64,000 nucleotides of DNA from the NCBI GenBank assembly GCA_016721005.1, contig JADKJM010000019.1:186001-250000 (forward strand), given 5' to 3'. This DNA comes from Flavobacteriales bacterium. Its GTDB lineage: Bacteria > Bacteroidota > Bacteroidia > Flavobacteriales_F > PHOS-HE28. The first letter of the stretch is position 1; each line of letters opens with the position of its first letter. Made by a program: the position numbers and the translations under genes. A model generated the notes under the pieces. It was given only the letters and a program-made list of their open reading frames with translations. It was not told the DNA's origin and did not search any database. Shown one piece after another: positions 26,703 to 37,042 of this stretch.

Positions 26703-28817
26703 ATGCGCTGGATCGCTTTCTTGTTGTTGGTTTTCAGTAGCTCATTGTCCGTCGCGCAAGCGGATACGGTGCGCGTTCCCAACAGCACGAACGGCTGGTA
26801 CCTGAGTCCGCATGGGACCATCCGGATCCTGCTGCTCTTTGTGGAGATCGAATACGACCAAAGCCCCTCGCGCGATCCGCAACCCAACGGTTCGGAGAAC
26901 TGGCCCAAGCACCAGCTCCCGAAGTGGAAGGACGAGGTCTTCGATCCGCAACCGGCGGCTGCATATTTCGCACAGGTCACGCGCTATTATCACGACATGT
27001 CACTGGGCCGCTACACCGTGCTGGGTGACTACATCGATACGATCCTCACACTGCGCGAGAGCGAGTACCCCACGGTGGGCAACGCGCACGGCATTGGCGT
27101 ACCAGCGGTGAAGGAGGCGAACAAAATGGGGACGCTGCGCACGCATCATCACCTGAGCATCGCCGACTTCGACCTATGGAAACGCGGCGGAAGGCCAGGC
27201 ATGCCGAAGCAAACCGGAGCGGACGATCCGCACAGCTATGACCACGTGATGGTGATCACGCGCAACAGCGGCCTCACACACAACCAAGGCAGTGTGGACC
27301 AAGGAAGTCCGGGCAAGCTCTTCGGATACGAGAGCGATTCACAAAGTCGCTTCGGCGGGATGTACGCGATGCCTTACGAGATCCTCCAACACGAGTACAA
27401 CCACTTGCTCTTCGGCGGGAACAACTTCCATGTGGGTGGCGGCAATGCGGCACAGTTCAGCAGCTACTTCCCGTTCCTACAAGGCGGCTGGAGCATGATG
27501 GGTGGCAGTAACAGTTCACTGCTCACGGGCAATGCGTGGGATCGCGATCGGCTCGGTTGGCGTGCAACGGATGCCTCGCTACGCATCCATGCGCGCAGCA
27601 GCTCTGGAAAGGAAGTGAACAGCGACATCGATCCTTACAACGGCGATACCGGCGTGTATGTCCTCCGCGACTTCATGACCACCGGTGATGCCGTCCGCAT
27701 TCGTCTCCCTTTCCTGCCCGAGAACGAATACACGCAGTGGATCTGGTTGGAGAACCACCAGACCTACAAACGCAACGGTATCCTGAGCGACATCTTCCAC
27801 TACGAGCAGATCATGCCGTGCGTGAGCGGGATCGTGCCGGGCATCCACGCCTACCTCCAAGTGGATCGCGACAACCGCTACGGCACCGACATCTACGGCC
27901 AACACTCGGACTACCTAAGGCCGATCCCCGCCAGCGGGAACTTCGACCTCGAAGTGCTCACCACTACGGAGACCTTCCAGTGCCTGTGGCCCGGACCCAC
28001 CACACCTTTTGACATTAGCACATCACGCGATGCCAATCCGCTCACCGGCCAACAGGACCTCGAACTTCCGTTACGCACAGGTGGTGAAGGGAAACTGAAC
28101 CGTTCCACGCACATGGTGCCGCGCATTGAATACCGCGATGGAAAGAAGGTGGACCAAGGGCAGTTCTATGGACACTCTCGGCAGGTCTTCACGCCGACCG
28201 GAGTGCGCAAACTCGGGATGACCACGAACCCTTCCTCCGCGAACATGCTCACGCTGCTGAACCAAGGAGGCAATGCCATGAACCGGTACGGACCACCCGA
28301 CAATCGCGTGGTTCACTTGAATGGTATCGCGGTCGAACTTCTGGAACAACGCGCGAACGGGGATATCGCCGTGCGTATCCGCAACGACGACCGACGGATC
28401 GAGCACAACCTGCGGTGGTGTGCGGACAGCATCGTATTGCATCCATCGTCCTACCACGATCGAACCGCGCTCACGATCGGAAGCGGCGCTCGGCTGACAC
28501 TGGATCGATCACGCACACCTACGCAACTCCAACGCGTGGGAGGCGCCGACAACAAGCCATGGTACAGCGCACCCACGCGGTTCGTCATCGCGGGTGGAGC
28601 CACCGTGGTCGGTGAACGGAACTGCGAACTGGAGTTAACGAACGAGAGCGTGATCCATGTGATGCCCGGCGCGCGACTTGATCTCCACACCAAAGCGAAG
28701 GTGAACGTGCAAAGCGGATCGCGGATCATCGTCCACTCCGGTGGCGAGTTGAATGCGCGTGCGAAGGTGTTGCGCAAACTCAGGAAACAAGGACGCGTGG
28801 TGGAGTTGTCTCAGTAG
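26703..28817 (+). CDS. Secreted HEXXH metalloprotease-like protein
   Basis: 704 residues with signal peptide MRWIAFLLLVFSSSLSVAQA. The N-terminal catalytic-like domain has VTRYYHDMSLGRYTVLGDYI (an M6/immune-inhibitor-A-like feature) and a zinc motif ILQHEYNHLLFGGNNFH, HEXXH with a further His at the spacing expected for a third ligand. The C-terminal region (about 590-704) is beta-helical with repeated G-x-R-L/I-x-V words (GSGARLTLDRS, MPGARLDLHTKA, VQSGSRIIVHSGGELNARAK) and no clear T9SS tail. A TACCTTGG box precedes the ATG. Its 3' end overlaps the convergent purF gene by 7 nt. Confidence 0.78.
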   Translation: MRWIAFLLLVFSSSLSVAQADTVRVPNSTNGWYLSPHGTIRILLLFVEIEYDQSPSRDPQPNGSENWPKHQLPKWKDEVFDPQPAAAYFAQVTRYYHDMSLGRYTVLGDYIDTILTLRESEYPTVGNAHGIGVPAVKEANKMGTLRTHHHLSIADFDLWKRGGRPGMPKQTGADDPHSYDHVMVITRNSGLTHNQGSVDQGSPGKLFGYESDSQSRFGGMYAMPYEILQHEYNHLLFGGNNFHVGGGNAAQFSSYFPFLQGGWSMMGGSNSSLLTGNAWDRDRLGWRATDASLRIHARSSSGKEVNSDIDPYNGDTGVYVLRDFMTTGDAVRIRLPFLPENEYTQWIWLENHQTYKRNGILSDIFHYEQIMPCVSGIVPGIHAYLQVDRDNRYGTDIYGQHSDYLRPIPASGNFDLEVLTTTETFQCLWPGPTTPFDISTSRDANPLTGQQDLELPLRTGGEGKLNRSTHMVPRIEYRDGKKVDQGQFYGHSRQVFTPTGVRKLGMTTNPSSANMLTLLNQGGNAMNRYGPPDNRVVHLNGIAVELLEQRANGDIAVRIRNDDRRIEHNLRWCADSIVLHPSSYHDRTALTIGSGARLTLDRSRTPTQLQRVGGADNKPWYSAPTRFVIAGGATVVGERNCELELTNESVIHVMPGARLDLHTKAKVNVQSGSRIIVHSGGELNARAKVLRKLRKQGRVVELSQ

Positions 28818-30712
28818 GCACGCACGTTCTTCCCTTCGTGGAAGTTGATGTACGCGCGGTTCACCACGCGATTGCCGCCGGGTGTGGGATAATCCCCGGT
28901 GAAGTACCAATCGCCTTTGTGATCCGGGCATGCGGCGTGCAAGCCCTCGATGCTCTGGTAAACGATCTTCACTTCGGCGTTGATCACTTCCGGCGTGAGC
29001 AGTTCGGCGATCTTGTCGCTGATCTGTTCCGCAGTGAACGGACGGTAGATCTCCTTCACCACGTTCTCCTGCTCGGTGAACGGCCGACCGACCATGGCCA
29101 CCGCGCGATCGTACACATCGTCGATGATGTTCTCCTGCTTGGTCTCCTTCAGCAACGCGATGGCCGCGCGGAAGGCGATGAGGTCGCCCATCTTGGCCAT
29201 ATCGATCCCGTAACAATCGGGGTAGCGGATCTGCGGGGCACTGCTCACCACCACAATGCGTTTCGGTTCCAAGCGATCCAACATCCGCAGGATGCTCTGC
29301 TTCAAGGTGGTCCCACGCACGATGCTGTCGTCGATCACCACGAGGTTGTCCACGCCGGGGCGTACGGATCCGTATGTGATGTCGTACACGTGCGCCACAA
29401 GGTCGTCGCGTGCATCATCCGCAGTGATGAAGGTCCGCAGCTTCGCATCCTTGATCGCCACCTTCTCCAGTCGCGGACGAAGTGAGAGGATCGCGCGCAG
29501 CTTTACGGGATCGGGATCGGGGCCGAGTTCCAGGATACGGCGCTCCTTCACGCGGTCCAGTTCATCCTCCATCTCCTTCAACATGCCGTAGCACGCTACC
29601 TCCGCCGTGTTCGGGATGAAGCTGAAGACGGTGTTCTCCAGGTCGTGGTCGATCGTCTCCAGGATCGCTGGGCAGACCGAACGGCCGAGCGCGATACGCT
29701 CGCGGTACACATCGCGATCACTCCCGCGACTGAAATAGATCCGCTCGAAACTGCACGCGCGTTTCTCCACCGGCTCGCGCACCTGTTGTTCGCTGTACGA
29801 TCCATCCTTGCGGATAATGAGCGCATGTCCCGGGGTGAGTTCCTGGATCTGCTCCGTCTTCAAGTGGAAGGCGGTCTGGATCGCGGGGCGTTCGCTGGCC
29901 ACCACCACCACTTCATCATCGGCGTACCAGAAGGCCGGACGAATACCCGCAGGATCGCGCAACACGAAGGCGTCGCCATGTCCGATCATTCCTGCCAACG
30001 CATAGCCGCCATCGAAATCCATCGCGCTGTTCACCAGGATCTGGCGCACATCCAGCTTCTCGCCGACCACTTGCGTGATCTGCTTGTCGTTGTACCCGAG
30101 CTGACGGTGGATCGCGGCAATACGATCGTTCTCCACATCGAGGAAGTGACCGATCTTCTCCAGCACGGTCATCGTATCGCTCCGCTCCTTGGGATGCTGC
30201 CCAATGGAAACGAGCAGGTCGAAGAGCTCGTCCACGTTGGTCATGTTGAAGTTGCCGGCCACCACCAGATTGCGCGTCATCCAGTTGTTCAACCGACGGC
30301 GCGGGTGGCAGTTCTCCAAGCTATCCCGCCCGAACGTGGCATAACGTAGGTGGCCAAGGAGCACTTCGCCCATGAAGGGCATCCCGCGTTTCAGGCTTTC
30401 GGCATTGATCGCTGCTTCGGGATCGGCCGCCAAGGCTTCCGCATAGCCCTTGTCCACCTTCCCGAAGATCTTCTGGATGGCCTGTTTGTCTGTGCTCCGT
30501 TCCCGATCGATGTAGTTGAGCCCAGGCACGGGATCCAACTTGATGGACGCGATACCCGCCCCGTCCTGCCCCCGGTTGTGCTGCTTCTCCATGAGGAGGT
30601 ACAGCTTCTTCAACCCATACAGCGGTGAGCCGTAGCGGTCCTGGTAAAAGGACAAAGGCTTGCGAAGGCGAATGAGCGCAATGCCGCACTCGTGCTTGAT
30701 GGCGTCGCTCAT
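28811..30712 (-). CDS. purF: Amidophosphoribosyltransferase, long Bacteroidota form
   Basis: Catalyses the first step of purine synthesis, forming phosphoribosylamine from PRPP and glutamine. The start at 30712 gives MSDAIKHECGIAL; the class-II glutaminase nucleophile would be Cys9 after propeptide removal. Other landmarks are MEKQHNRGQDGAGI, LLGHLRYATFG, and the PRPP loop LVVIDDSIVRGTTL around 457-470. At 633 residues it is longer than E. coli PurF (about 505), with an extra C-terminal region including HKGDWYFTGDYPTPGG. It could be a PurF paralogue rather than the main enzyme. Divergent from the large T9SS protein. Confidence 0.88.
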   Translation of the reverse strand: MSDAIKHECGIALIRLRKPLSFYQDRYGSPLYGLKKLYLLMEKQHNRGQDGAGIASIKLDPVPGLNYIDRERSTDKQAIQKIFGKVDKGYAEALAADPEAAINAESLKRGMPFMGEVLLGHLRYATFGRDSLENCHPRRRLNNWMTRNLVVAGNFNMTNVDELFDLLVSIGQHPKERSDTMTVLEKIGHFLDVENDRIAAIHRQLGYNDKQITQVVGEKLDVRQILVNSAMDFDGGYALAGMIGHGDAFVLRDPAGIRPAFWYADDEVVVVASERPAIQTAFHLKTEQIQELTPGHALIIRKDGSYSEQQVREPVEKRACSFERIYFSRGSDRDVYRERIALGRSVCPAILETIDHDLENTVFSFIPNTAEVACYGMLKEMEDELDRVKERRILELGPDPDPVKLRAILSLRPRLEKVAIKDAKLRTFITADDARDDLVAHVYDITYGSVRPGVDNLVVIDDSIVRGTTLKQSILRMLDRLEPKRIVVVSSAPQIRYPDCYGIDMAKMGDLIAFRAAIALLKETKQENIIDDVYDRAVAMVGRPFTEQENVVKEIYRPFTAEQISDKIAELLTPEVINAEVKIVYQSIEGLHAACPDHKGDWYFTGDYPTPGGNRVVNRAYINFHEGKNVRAY

Positions 30713-30854
30713 GGTGGGGTGGCCAAAGGTACGGGGCGCCGACCAGCCCATCCGGCGCCCGCCCGGGTGTGACGGAAGTCCCTGCCGGTCAAGCAACTTT
30801 CGGGGGGTTGAGGGGGTCTTTCCGGCGTACTTTGGCAAGTAGCCAAGCCCGGCC

Positions 30855-33800
30855 GTGCGCACCTTCCTTTCCATACTCCTGATCGCACTGGCGTGGCCGG
30901 TGATGAGTGCGCCACCTGCGGCCACCTTCACCGAGAACAAGGGCCAATGGCCGGAGCAGGTCCTATTCCGTACGCTGGTGCCCGGGGGAGCACTCTTCGT
31001 GGAGCGGTCCGCGTTCACGTACATCATGTTCTCCGACAGCCCGCTCCGGCATCATGGCCATGCACCCCAACCAGAGGACCCGGGTGAAGGAAAGGCGCAT
31101 GCCTACCGGGTGAATTTTGAAGGCGCACAGGCCCAGGCGTGGTCGGGATCCATGCAGCAGATCCACTATGAGAATTTCTTCATCGGAAACGATCCTGCGC
31201 GCTGGGGTTCGGGCTGTGGAGTCTTCGGCGAGGTCCTGTTGAAGGATCTCTGGCCGGGTATCGATCTGCGGATCAGCGGTAAGGATGGGATCAAGTATGA
31301 TCTCATCGTCGCACCAGGGGTTGATCCTTCGGTGATCCAACTGCGGTACGAAGGACAGGACCGTTTGGTATTGAAGAACGGGACGGTGGAAGTAGGCCTG
31401 ACCACAGGCCGGATCGTGGAGGAAGCACCCATCGCATTCACGAAGAACATTCTGACCGCGCGATCCGAAGGAGGATCCCTTCATGTTGAATACGACGAGC
31501 CGGTGCAGCGTTCTTGCATGTACGTTTTGAAGGAGGACGTGTTGTCGTTCGATACACCGATCGTGCGCGATGCACAACTCATCATCGACCCCACACTCAC
31601 CTTCGGCAGCTACAGCGGCAGCACAGCCGACAACTTCGGCTACACCGCCACCTACGACGATTCGGGCCACTTGTACGGTGGCGGCATCGTGTTCAACACC
31701 GGTTATCCGCTCACCTTGGGCGTGCTACAGAATTTCTGGGCGGGTGGTACCATCGATGTCGGCATCAGCAAGTGGAGCCCGGATGGGACCAGCCTGGTGT
31801 GGAGCACCTACCTCGGCGGCAACGGGGCCGAAAGTCCGCACAGTTTGGTGGTGAACGATCAGGACGAACTCTTCGTGATGGGTTCCACTGGTTCACCGAA
31901 CATGCCCGTAACCCCCGGTGCCTTCGACACCAGCTTCAACGGTGGGCCACTGTTCAATAGCTGGTCACCCGTGACCGGTGGCTACGGCTTCTTCCACAAC
32001 AACGGCACCGACATCTTCGTGGCACACTTCAACGCCGGTGCCACCGCCCTCATCGGTTCCACTTACATCGGCGGGACCGGGAACGATGGCTTGAACATGA
32101 TCGCCACGCTCACGCACAACTACGGCGACCATTTCCGCGGAGAGATCGCGCTGGATGGGAACGGTAACCCGGTGGTGGCCACCTCCACGCAGAGTAGCGA
32201 TATGCCGACCTCCCCGGGCGCCCCTCAAGCCGCCTTTGGTGGGGGTGGGCAGGATGCATACCTGTTCCGGCTGAACTCGGCCCTGACCACCTTGCTATGG
32301 GGAACCTATTACGGAGGGAACGGTGGCGAGAATGGATTGGGCGTGCAGTTCGACAGCAGTGGCGAGATCTTCATCAGCGGGGGAACCACCAGCTCGAACC
32401 TGCCGATGGCCGGAACCCCGTCCGACAACAGCTTCAACGGCGCCTCCGATGGATACATCGCACGCTACAACGCGACCGGAACCACGATGCTATCCAGCAC
32501 ATACGTGGGCACCACAGCCTACGACCAGGCCTACTTCGTGCAATTGAACACCGCCGATGAGGTCTTCGTGGTCGGCCAGACGCATGGGGCCTATCCCGTT
32601 ACACCGGGGAAGTACAACAACCCCGGTAGCACACAGTTCGTGCATAAGTTCTCGCACGACCTCAGCACGTCATTGTGGAGTACGCGATTGGGCAATGGCA
32701 ATGCGGCCCAGGACCTTTCGCCCACCGCCTTTCTCGTCAGTGATTGCGGACAGATCTACCTGAGCGGCTGGGCCGGCACGGTGAACAACTTCGCCGGTAA
32801 TGCGGGCAGCAGCACGAATGGTTCACCGGTAACACCGGATGCGTTCCAGAGTAGCACCACCGGCAGTGACATGTACCTCATGGTGCTTGCACCGGAAGCC
32901 ACGGCATTGAACTACGCCACCTACTTCGGCGGAACCTCCAGCGCGGAGCATGTGGATGGTGGCACCAGCCGCTTCGACAAGAACGGCACCGTGTATCATG
33001 CGGTGTGCGCGGGTTGCGGCAGCCAGGATGATTTCCCCACGACGCCGGGCGCGTGGAGCAACACGAACAACAGCAGCAACTGCAACCTCGGCGTGTTCAA
33101 GTTCGATCTCTCACCGGCACAGGCGATCATCGGGATCAACGGACCCACCAGCATCTGCGTTTCCGGCTCGGCGCAATTCACCAACACCAGCGTGGGAGGC
33201 ACGGACTACGAATGGTCGTTCGATGATGGCAGTCCGAATTCGAATGTGTTCGCACCTTCACACACCTTCGACACACCGGGGGAATACAGCGTGAGCATGG
33301 TGCTCAGTGATAACAGCGGTTGCCTTCCGGGTGATACCGCGACGATCATGATCACGGTACTCGGTGCTCCTGTTGCCCAAGCCGATGTCGTGGACCCGAT
33401 CTGTCCCGGTGGGAATGTGCAATTGAATGCCTCGGGCGGTACAGCATACCTCTGGTTCCCGAACATCGGCCTGACCGCTAGCAACATCGCGAACCCCGTG
33501 AGCACACCGCCACAGACGATGGTCTACAGCGTGGTCGTGAGCGATGCGTGCGGCAGCGACACCGCGCAAGTGGATGTGCAGGTGATCGATCCGCAAACGA
33601 CGCTCATGCCTGACACGTCGGTTTGCACAGGCGGAAGCATCGTGCTGATCGCGACCGGAGGAGGGGGATACGTGTGGGCGCCAGCATCCACACTTGATGA
33701 TCCTGCGATCGGAACTCCGACCGCCACTCCTGATACAACGATCTCCTATATGGTGGTCATCACCACTCCCGACGGCTGTGTGGTCTTTGATTCGCTTACC

Positions 33801-34763
33801 GTGCAGGTCTTCGATGCACCACCTATTCCACAATTGCAGGACACCACCATCTGTTTCGGCACCAGTACGCAACTGATCGCTACACCGGCTGACGTGTACG
33901 ATTGGCATATCGCCAATGGCATCACCAGCCTCCATGTGCAATCGCCGATCGTAACGCCGACCATGCCCACGCTCTACATCGTGGACCTCATGAATGCGTG
34001 CGGCTCACTCACGGACAGCGCTTTCGTGGACCTGGTCTTCGTGTATGCCAACGCTTGGCCGGATACGCTGGTGTGCCCAGGTGTGCCGGTGCATCTGGGA
34101 GCTTCCGGCGGCCTCTCCTACTTGTGGACACCCGCTGCCGGACTCAACAATGACACGGTGCCGGATCCGTGGGCAACACCGGCCACCAACACCCTATACC
34201 GGGTCGTGGCCTTCGATGCCATCGGTTGTACGGACACCGCTTTCGCCTTTGTTGAACTGCTTCCGTGGCCCACCGTAACAGCCGGTCCGGATCTGATGAT
34301 CGACTACGGTGATGTGGTGCAACTCACCGCCACAGGCAATGGCACCCTGGTGTGGACCCCGGCGATCGGGCTGAGTGATAGCACGAGCGCATCACCCTTC
34401 GTGCGGCCGGAGGGAACAACGACCTACACCGTGACCGTGAGCGATGCCTTGGGCTGCAAGAACACCGATGTACTCGTGGTCGTCGTAACCGGCAGCCTGT
34501 ACCTACCCAACACCTTCACCCCGAACGGCGATACCTTCAACGACACCTTCGGCGCGTTGGGTAAGGAGATCAAGGACTTCGAGTTGATGGTCTTCAACCG
34601 CTGGGGCGAATTGATCTGGACCACGAACCAGCTCGGCGGCCGCTGGGACGGCACCTACCACGGCGTGGAATCACCCATCGATACGTACGTGTGGAGAGTG
34701 AAGGCGATCGAGTTCAGTGGAAGACTTCACGAGGCCATCGGCCATGTGAACCTCGTACGCTGA
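30855..34763 (+). CDS. Giant surface protein with SBBP propeller, PKD/Ig repeats and T9SS type B domain
   Basis: 1302 residues starting at GTG 30855 after a TACTTTGG box. Signal peptide VRTFLSILLIALAWPVMSA is followed by a conserved ENKGQWPEQVLF domain (about 30-230), then SBBP propeller blades (WSTYLGGNGAESPHSLVVN, GTYYGGNGGENGLGVQFD, NYATYFGGTSSAEHVDGG), a PKD domain (YEWSFDDGSPNS, about 775-850), several Ig-like repeats (TYLWFPN, YVWAPASTLDDP, YLWTPAAGLNN) and a gliding/type B C-terminal domain (LPNTFTPNGDTFNDTFG, MVFNRWGELIW). Expected at the cell surface via T9SS; adhesion or gliding is inferred. Confidence 0.9.
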   Translation: MRTFLSILLIALAWPVMSAPPAATFTENKGQWPEQVLFRTLVPGGALFVERSAFTYIMFSDSPLRHHGHAPQPEDPGEGKAHAYRVNFEGAQAQAWSGSMQQIHYENFFIGNDPARWGSGCGVFGEVLLKDLWPGIDLRISGKDGIKYDLIVAPGVDPSVIQLRYEGQDRLVLKNGTVEVGLTTGRIVEEAPIAFTKNILTARSEGGSLHVEYDEPVQRSCMYVLKEDVLSFDTPIVRDAQLIIDPTLTFGSYSGSTADNFGYTATYDDSGHLYGGGIVFNTGYPLTLGVLQNFWAGGTIDVGISKWSPDGTSLVWSTYLGGNGAESPHSLVVNDQDELFVMGSTGSPNMPVTPGAFDTSFNGGPLFNSWSPVTGGYGFFHNNGTDIFVAHFNAGATALIGSTYIGGTGNDGLNMIATLTHNYGDHFRGEIALDGNGNPVVATSTQSSDMPTSPGAPQAAFGGGGQDAYLFRLNSALTTLLWGTYYGGNGGENGLGVQFDSSGEIFISGGTTSSNLPMAGTPSDNSFNGASDGYIARYNATGTTMLSSTYVGTTAYDQAYFVQLNTADEVFVVGQTHGAYPVTPGKYNNPGSTQFVHKFSHDLSTSLWSTRLGNGNAAQDLSPTAFLVSDCGQIYLSGWAGTVNNFAGNAGSSTNGSPVTPDAFQSSTTGSDMYLMVLAPEATALNYATYFGGTSSAEHVDGGTSRFDKNGTVYHAVCAGCGSQDDFPTTPGAWSNTNNSSNCNLGVFKFDLSPAQAIIGINGPTSICVSGSAQFTNTSVGGTDYEWSFDDGSPNSNVFAPSHTFDTPGEYSVSMVLSDNSGCLPGDTATIMITVLGAPVAQADVVDPICPGGNVQLNASGGTAYLWFPNIGLTASNIANPVSTPPQTMVYSVVVSDACGSDTAQVDVQVIDPQTTLMPDTSVCTGGSIVLIATGGGGYVWAPASTLDDPAIGTPTATPDTTISYMVVITTPDGCVVFDSLTVQVFDAPPIPQLQDTTICFGTSTQLIATPADVYDWHIANGITSLHVQSPIVTPTMPTLYIVDLMNACGSLTDSAFVDLVFVYANAWPDTLVCPGVPVHLGASGGLSYLWTPAAGLNNDTVPDPWATPATNTLYRVVAFDAIGCTDTAFAFVELLPWPTVTAGPDLMIDYGDVVQLTATGNGTLVWTPAIGLSDSTSASPFVRPEGTTTYTVTVSDALGCKNTDVLVVVVTGSLYLPNTFTPNGDTFNDTFGALGKEIKDFELMVFNRWGELIWTTNQLGGRWDGTYHGVESPIDTYVWRVKAIEFSGRLHEAIGHVNLVR

Positions 34764-34802
34764 TCCTCAGGTCCGTCACTCCGGAATGCTGTTGCCCACG
34801 TC

Positions 34803-34838
34803 ACTCCGGAAGCCTGACGAAGGAAGGCTATCCGGAGT
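34803..34838 (+). terminator. Hairpin after the T9SS type B gene
   Basis: ACTCCGGAAGCCT pairs with AGGCTATCCGGAGT over a short loop (34803-34838), 40 nt after the stop. A nearby extra CGTCACTCCGGAA word at 34776 makes it repeat-like. No strong T-run follows, so it may be a stabilising stem rather than a true terminator. Confidence 0.45.
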
Positions 34839-34910
34839 CTCATCAATGTCCAACTGCTTCTGATGTTCCAGCCGACCGCGGATGATCAAGGTTCGTGCAA
34901 TGCCCCTCGA

Positions 34911-35354
34911 TCACTGCTTCGTGCCGTACCCGTGGTGGACGAACACATCACCGCTGGTCTGGTAGTAGAGCAGCGCACCCGTGAAGGTTCCGCTCCCGGT
35001 CATGTTGTACGGCCCGCTTACATTCTGTGACGGGAACGAGAAGAAGCTTCCGGCGAGCAGCGCGTAATATGAAGCACCGTCGTTCCACAGGTTGTTGAAG
35101 TACAACGTATCGGAGACCGTGCCTCCCTTGTTGATGCTCAACACATAGTTCACGAACGGCGGCGTGTACGGCACACCTGCCAACCACAACGAATCCGTCA
35201 CCACGTACGTGCCTACATGAACGTCACGCGCATCAGTGGGTGCTGGCGTGGGGCTCGGTGCGGGATCATCGTCATCGTCCTTCTTGCAGGCGGTGATCAG
35301 GAGCATGGCAGAAAGGAGGAAGAGGGAAGCGCGAAGAACAGGCAGGTGTTTCAT
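34911..35354 (-). CDS. Lipoprotein, hypothetical
   Basis: 147 residues. The signal peptide ends in the lipobox LLITACKK, followed by an acidic KKDDDDD stretch and a Pro-rich linker, a common surface-lipoprotein pattern in Bacteroidota. The remaining 100 residues are beta-rich (GTYVVTDSLWLAG, TLYFNNLWNDG, GTFTGALLYYQTSG). No catalytic motif is seen. A separate transcript from the kynurenine genes upstream is possible; the gap to the ACMSD stop is only 27 nt, so read-through is also possible. Confidence 0.8.
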   Translation of the reverse strand: MKHLPVLRASLFLLSAMLLITACKKDDDDDPAPSPTPAPTDARDVHVGTYVVTDSLWLAGVPYTPPFVNYVLSINKGGTVSDTLYFNNLWNDGASYYALLAGSFFSFPSQNVSGPYNMTGSGTFTGALLYYQTSGDVFVHHGYGTKQ

Positions 35355-35381
35355 GGGCGCAGGGAAACGTTGATCCGCAAG

Positions 35382-36401
35382 CTAACCCGCAAAGCGCTCC
35401 TTCCCCATCCCCAGCCATTGTAGCGCCGCACCACTGAGGAGCATCTCCTTGGTCGCGGCATCGTAGGGCATGCTGTTGATCAGCTGCCCTGGTTCCAACT
35501 CGCCCAAAGGGAATGGGTAGTCGGTCCCCATCGCCACGCGGTTCGCGCCGAACTGGTCCACAACCACCTTGAGGATCGCCGGATCATGCACCAGTGAATC
35601 GATCCAGAAGCGGCCGAGGTATTCGCGCGGATTCACGTTGTTGTCCACTGCGCAGAGGTCGGGACGCATCAGGAAGCCATGCTCGATCCGACCCAACGTC
35701 GCGGGGAAGGATCCCCCACCATGCGCAAAGGCCACACGCAGATCCGGCAGTTTCGCAAAGAGACCGCTGAAGATCATGCTCACGATCGCGGTGGTGGTTT
35801 CCACCGGCATTCCCACAAGCCAAGGCATCCAGTATTTATCCATCCGTTCGGTGCCCATCATATCCCATGGATGCACAAAGACCGCCATGTCCTGTTCCTG
35901 GCACGCTTCGAAGACCTGGAGCAACCGTGGCTCGCCAAGGTTCATCCCGTTGATGTGCGTGCCGACCTGAATACCGACCAGACCATTCCGTTTGCAGCGT
36001 TCCAATTCCTTGATCGCCATCTCGGGTTCCTGCATCGGCAGCGTGCCGAGGCCTACGAACCGCGTGGGCCACTTCCGCACGATGTCCGCGATGTGATCGT
36101 TCAGGAACATCGACAGGTCCAATGTGTCCTGCGGTTTCGCCCAGTAGCTGAACATCACCGGCACCGTACTGAGCACCTGCACATGTACGTGCTGCGCATC
36201 ACACTCGCCGATGCGCACTTGCGGATCCCAGCAGTTCGCCTGCACCTCGCGGAAGAACTTGTCGTCCATCATCATCCGCGCACAGCCTGGTTTGTGATGA
36301 TCCAAATGGATGAAGCCCCGGTAACCGTACTTCGACCCGAAGTCCGGTATGTTCTCCGGAAGGATGTGCGTATGGATATCGATGGAAAAGAGATCCGCCA
36401 T
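35382..36401 (-). CDS. 2-amino-3-carboxymuconate-6-semialdehyde decarboxylase (ACMSD)
   Basis: An amidohydrolase-fold, zinc-dependent decarboxylase of the kynurenine pathway, acting on the product of the adjacent dioxygenase. 339 residues: metal ligands in DIHTHILPE at the N-terminus, MAVFVHPWDMMG in the middle, VAFAHGGGSFPATLGR, and the C-terminal Asp in RVAMGTDYPFPLGE. The start at 36401 (MADLFSIDIHTH) follows the dioxygenase stop by 2 nt, so the genes are co-translated. A longer in-frame start at 36452 would overlap the neighbour. Confidence 0.93.
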   Translation of the reverse strand: MADLFSIDIHTHILPENIPDFGSKYGYRGFIHLDHHKPGCARMMMDDKFFREVQANCWDPQVRIGECDAQHVHVQVLSTVPVMFSYWAKPQDTLDLSMFLNDHIADIVRKWPTRFVGLGTLPMQEPEMAIKELERCKRNGLVGIQVGTHINGMNLGEPRLLQVFEACQEQDMAVFVHPWDMMGTERMDKYWMPWLVGMPVETTTAIVSMIFSGLFAKLPDLRVAFAHGGGSFPATLGRIEHGFLMRPDLCAVDNNVNPREYLGRFWIDSLVHDPAILKVVVDQFGANRVAMGTDYPFPLGELEPGQLINSMPYDAATKEMLLSGAALQWLGMGKERFAG

Positions 36402-36403
36402 CG

Positions 36404-36934
36404 CTACACGAAGCGAGGGTCGGTCTCCATCACATGACCACACTTCTTGCACGTGCGAAGTTCCTGGCTGCCATAGAATTCACGGAAACGCGGCAGGAAG
36501 TCCTTTTCCACATCGTGCAGGATGAATCGGAACTCATGCAACAGGTGGTTGCACTTCTCGCAGTACCACTGCAAGCCATCCTCCAATTCGCGGTCGTCGC
36601 GCTTCACTTCGATCACCAGGCCCACCGTACCTGCACCACGTCTTGGTTGGTGCGGCGTGCGTGATGGCAGCAGGAACATCTCCCCCTGTTTGATCGGGAT
36701 CGTCACTGCCTTCCCGTCCTCCTGGATCCCCACTTCGATGTCGCCTTCCAATTGGTAGAAGAGCTCCTCCGTTTCATTCCAGTGATAATCCTTGCGCGCG
36801 TTCGGACCACCGACGATCATCACGATGTGATCCCCCGCTTCCTTGTACAGGTTCTTGTTGCCGACAGGAGGTTTCAGCAGATCCCGGTTCTCGGTGATCC
36901 AGCCGTTCAGGTTGAAGGGTCTTCGGATGCTCAT
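36404..36934 (-). CDS. 3-hydroxyanthranilate 3,4-dioxygenase
   Basis: A cupin dioxygenase opening the ring of 3-hydroxyanthranilate to ACMS. 176 residues: the iron site is KDYHWNETEELFYQLEGDIE (His and Glu) plus the later His in SRTPHQPRRG; the C-terminal rubredoxin-like second metal site is WYCEKCNHLLHE and RTCKKCGHVME, the bacterial two-metal form. First gene of the pair with ACMSD; upstream TACCTTAG resembles a -7 box. Confidence 0.94.
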   Translation of the reverse strand: MSIRRPFNLNGWITENRDLLKPPVGNKNLYKEAGDHIVMIVGGPNARKDYHWNETEELFYQLEGDIEVGIQEDGKAVTIPIKQGEMFLLPSRTPHQPRRGAGTVGLVIEVKRDDRELEDGLQWYCEKCNHLLHEFRFILHDVEKDFLPRFREFYGSQELRTCKKCGHVMETDPRFV

Positions 36935-37042
36935 GGCCTTGCGTCTTGTGGCTAAGGTAGGCTCCTGCGCCCTCCGGCGTATCCGCCAAAGCCGAAGGGT
37001 GGCGCGAGGCCACCCTTGAGCGTATGGTGTATGTGGTGTGGT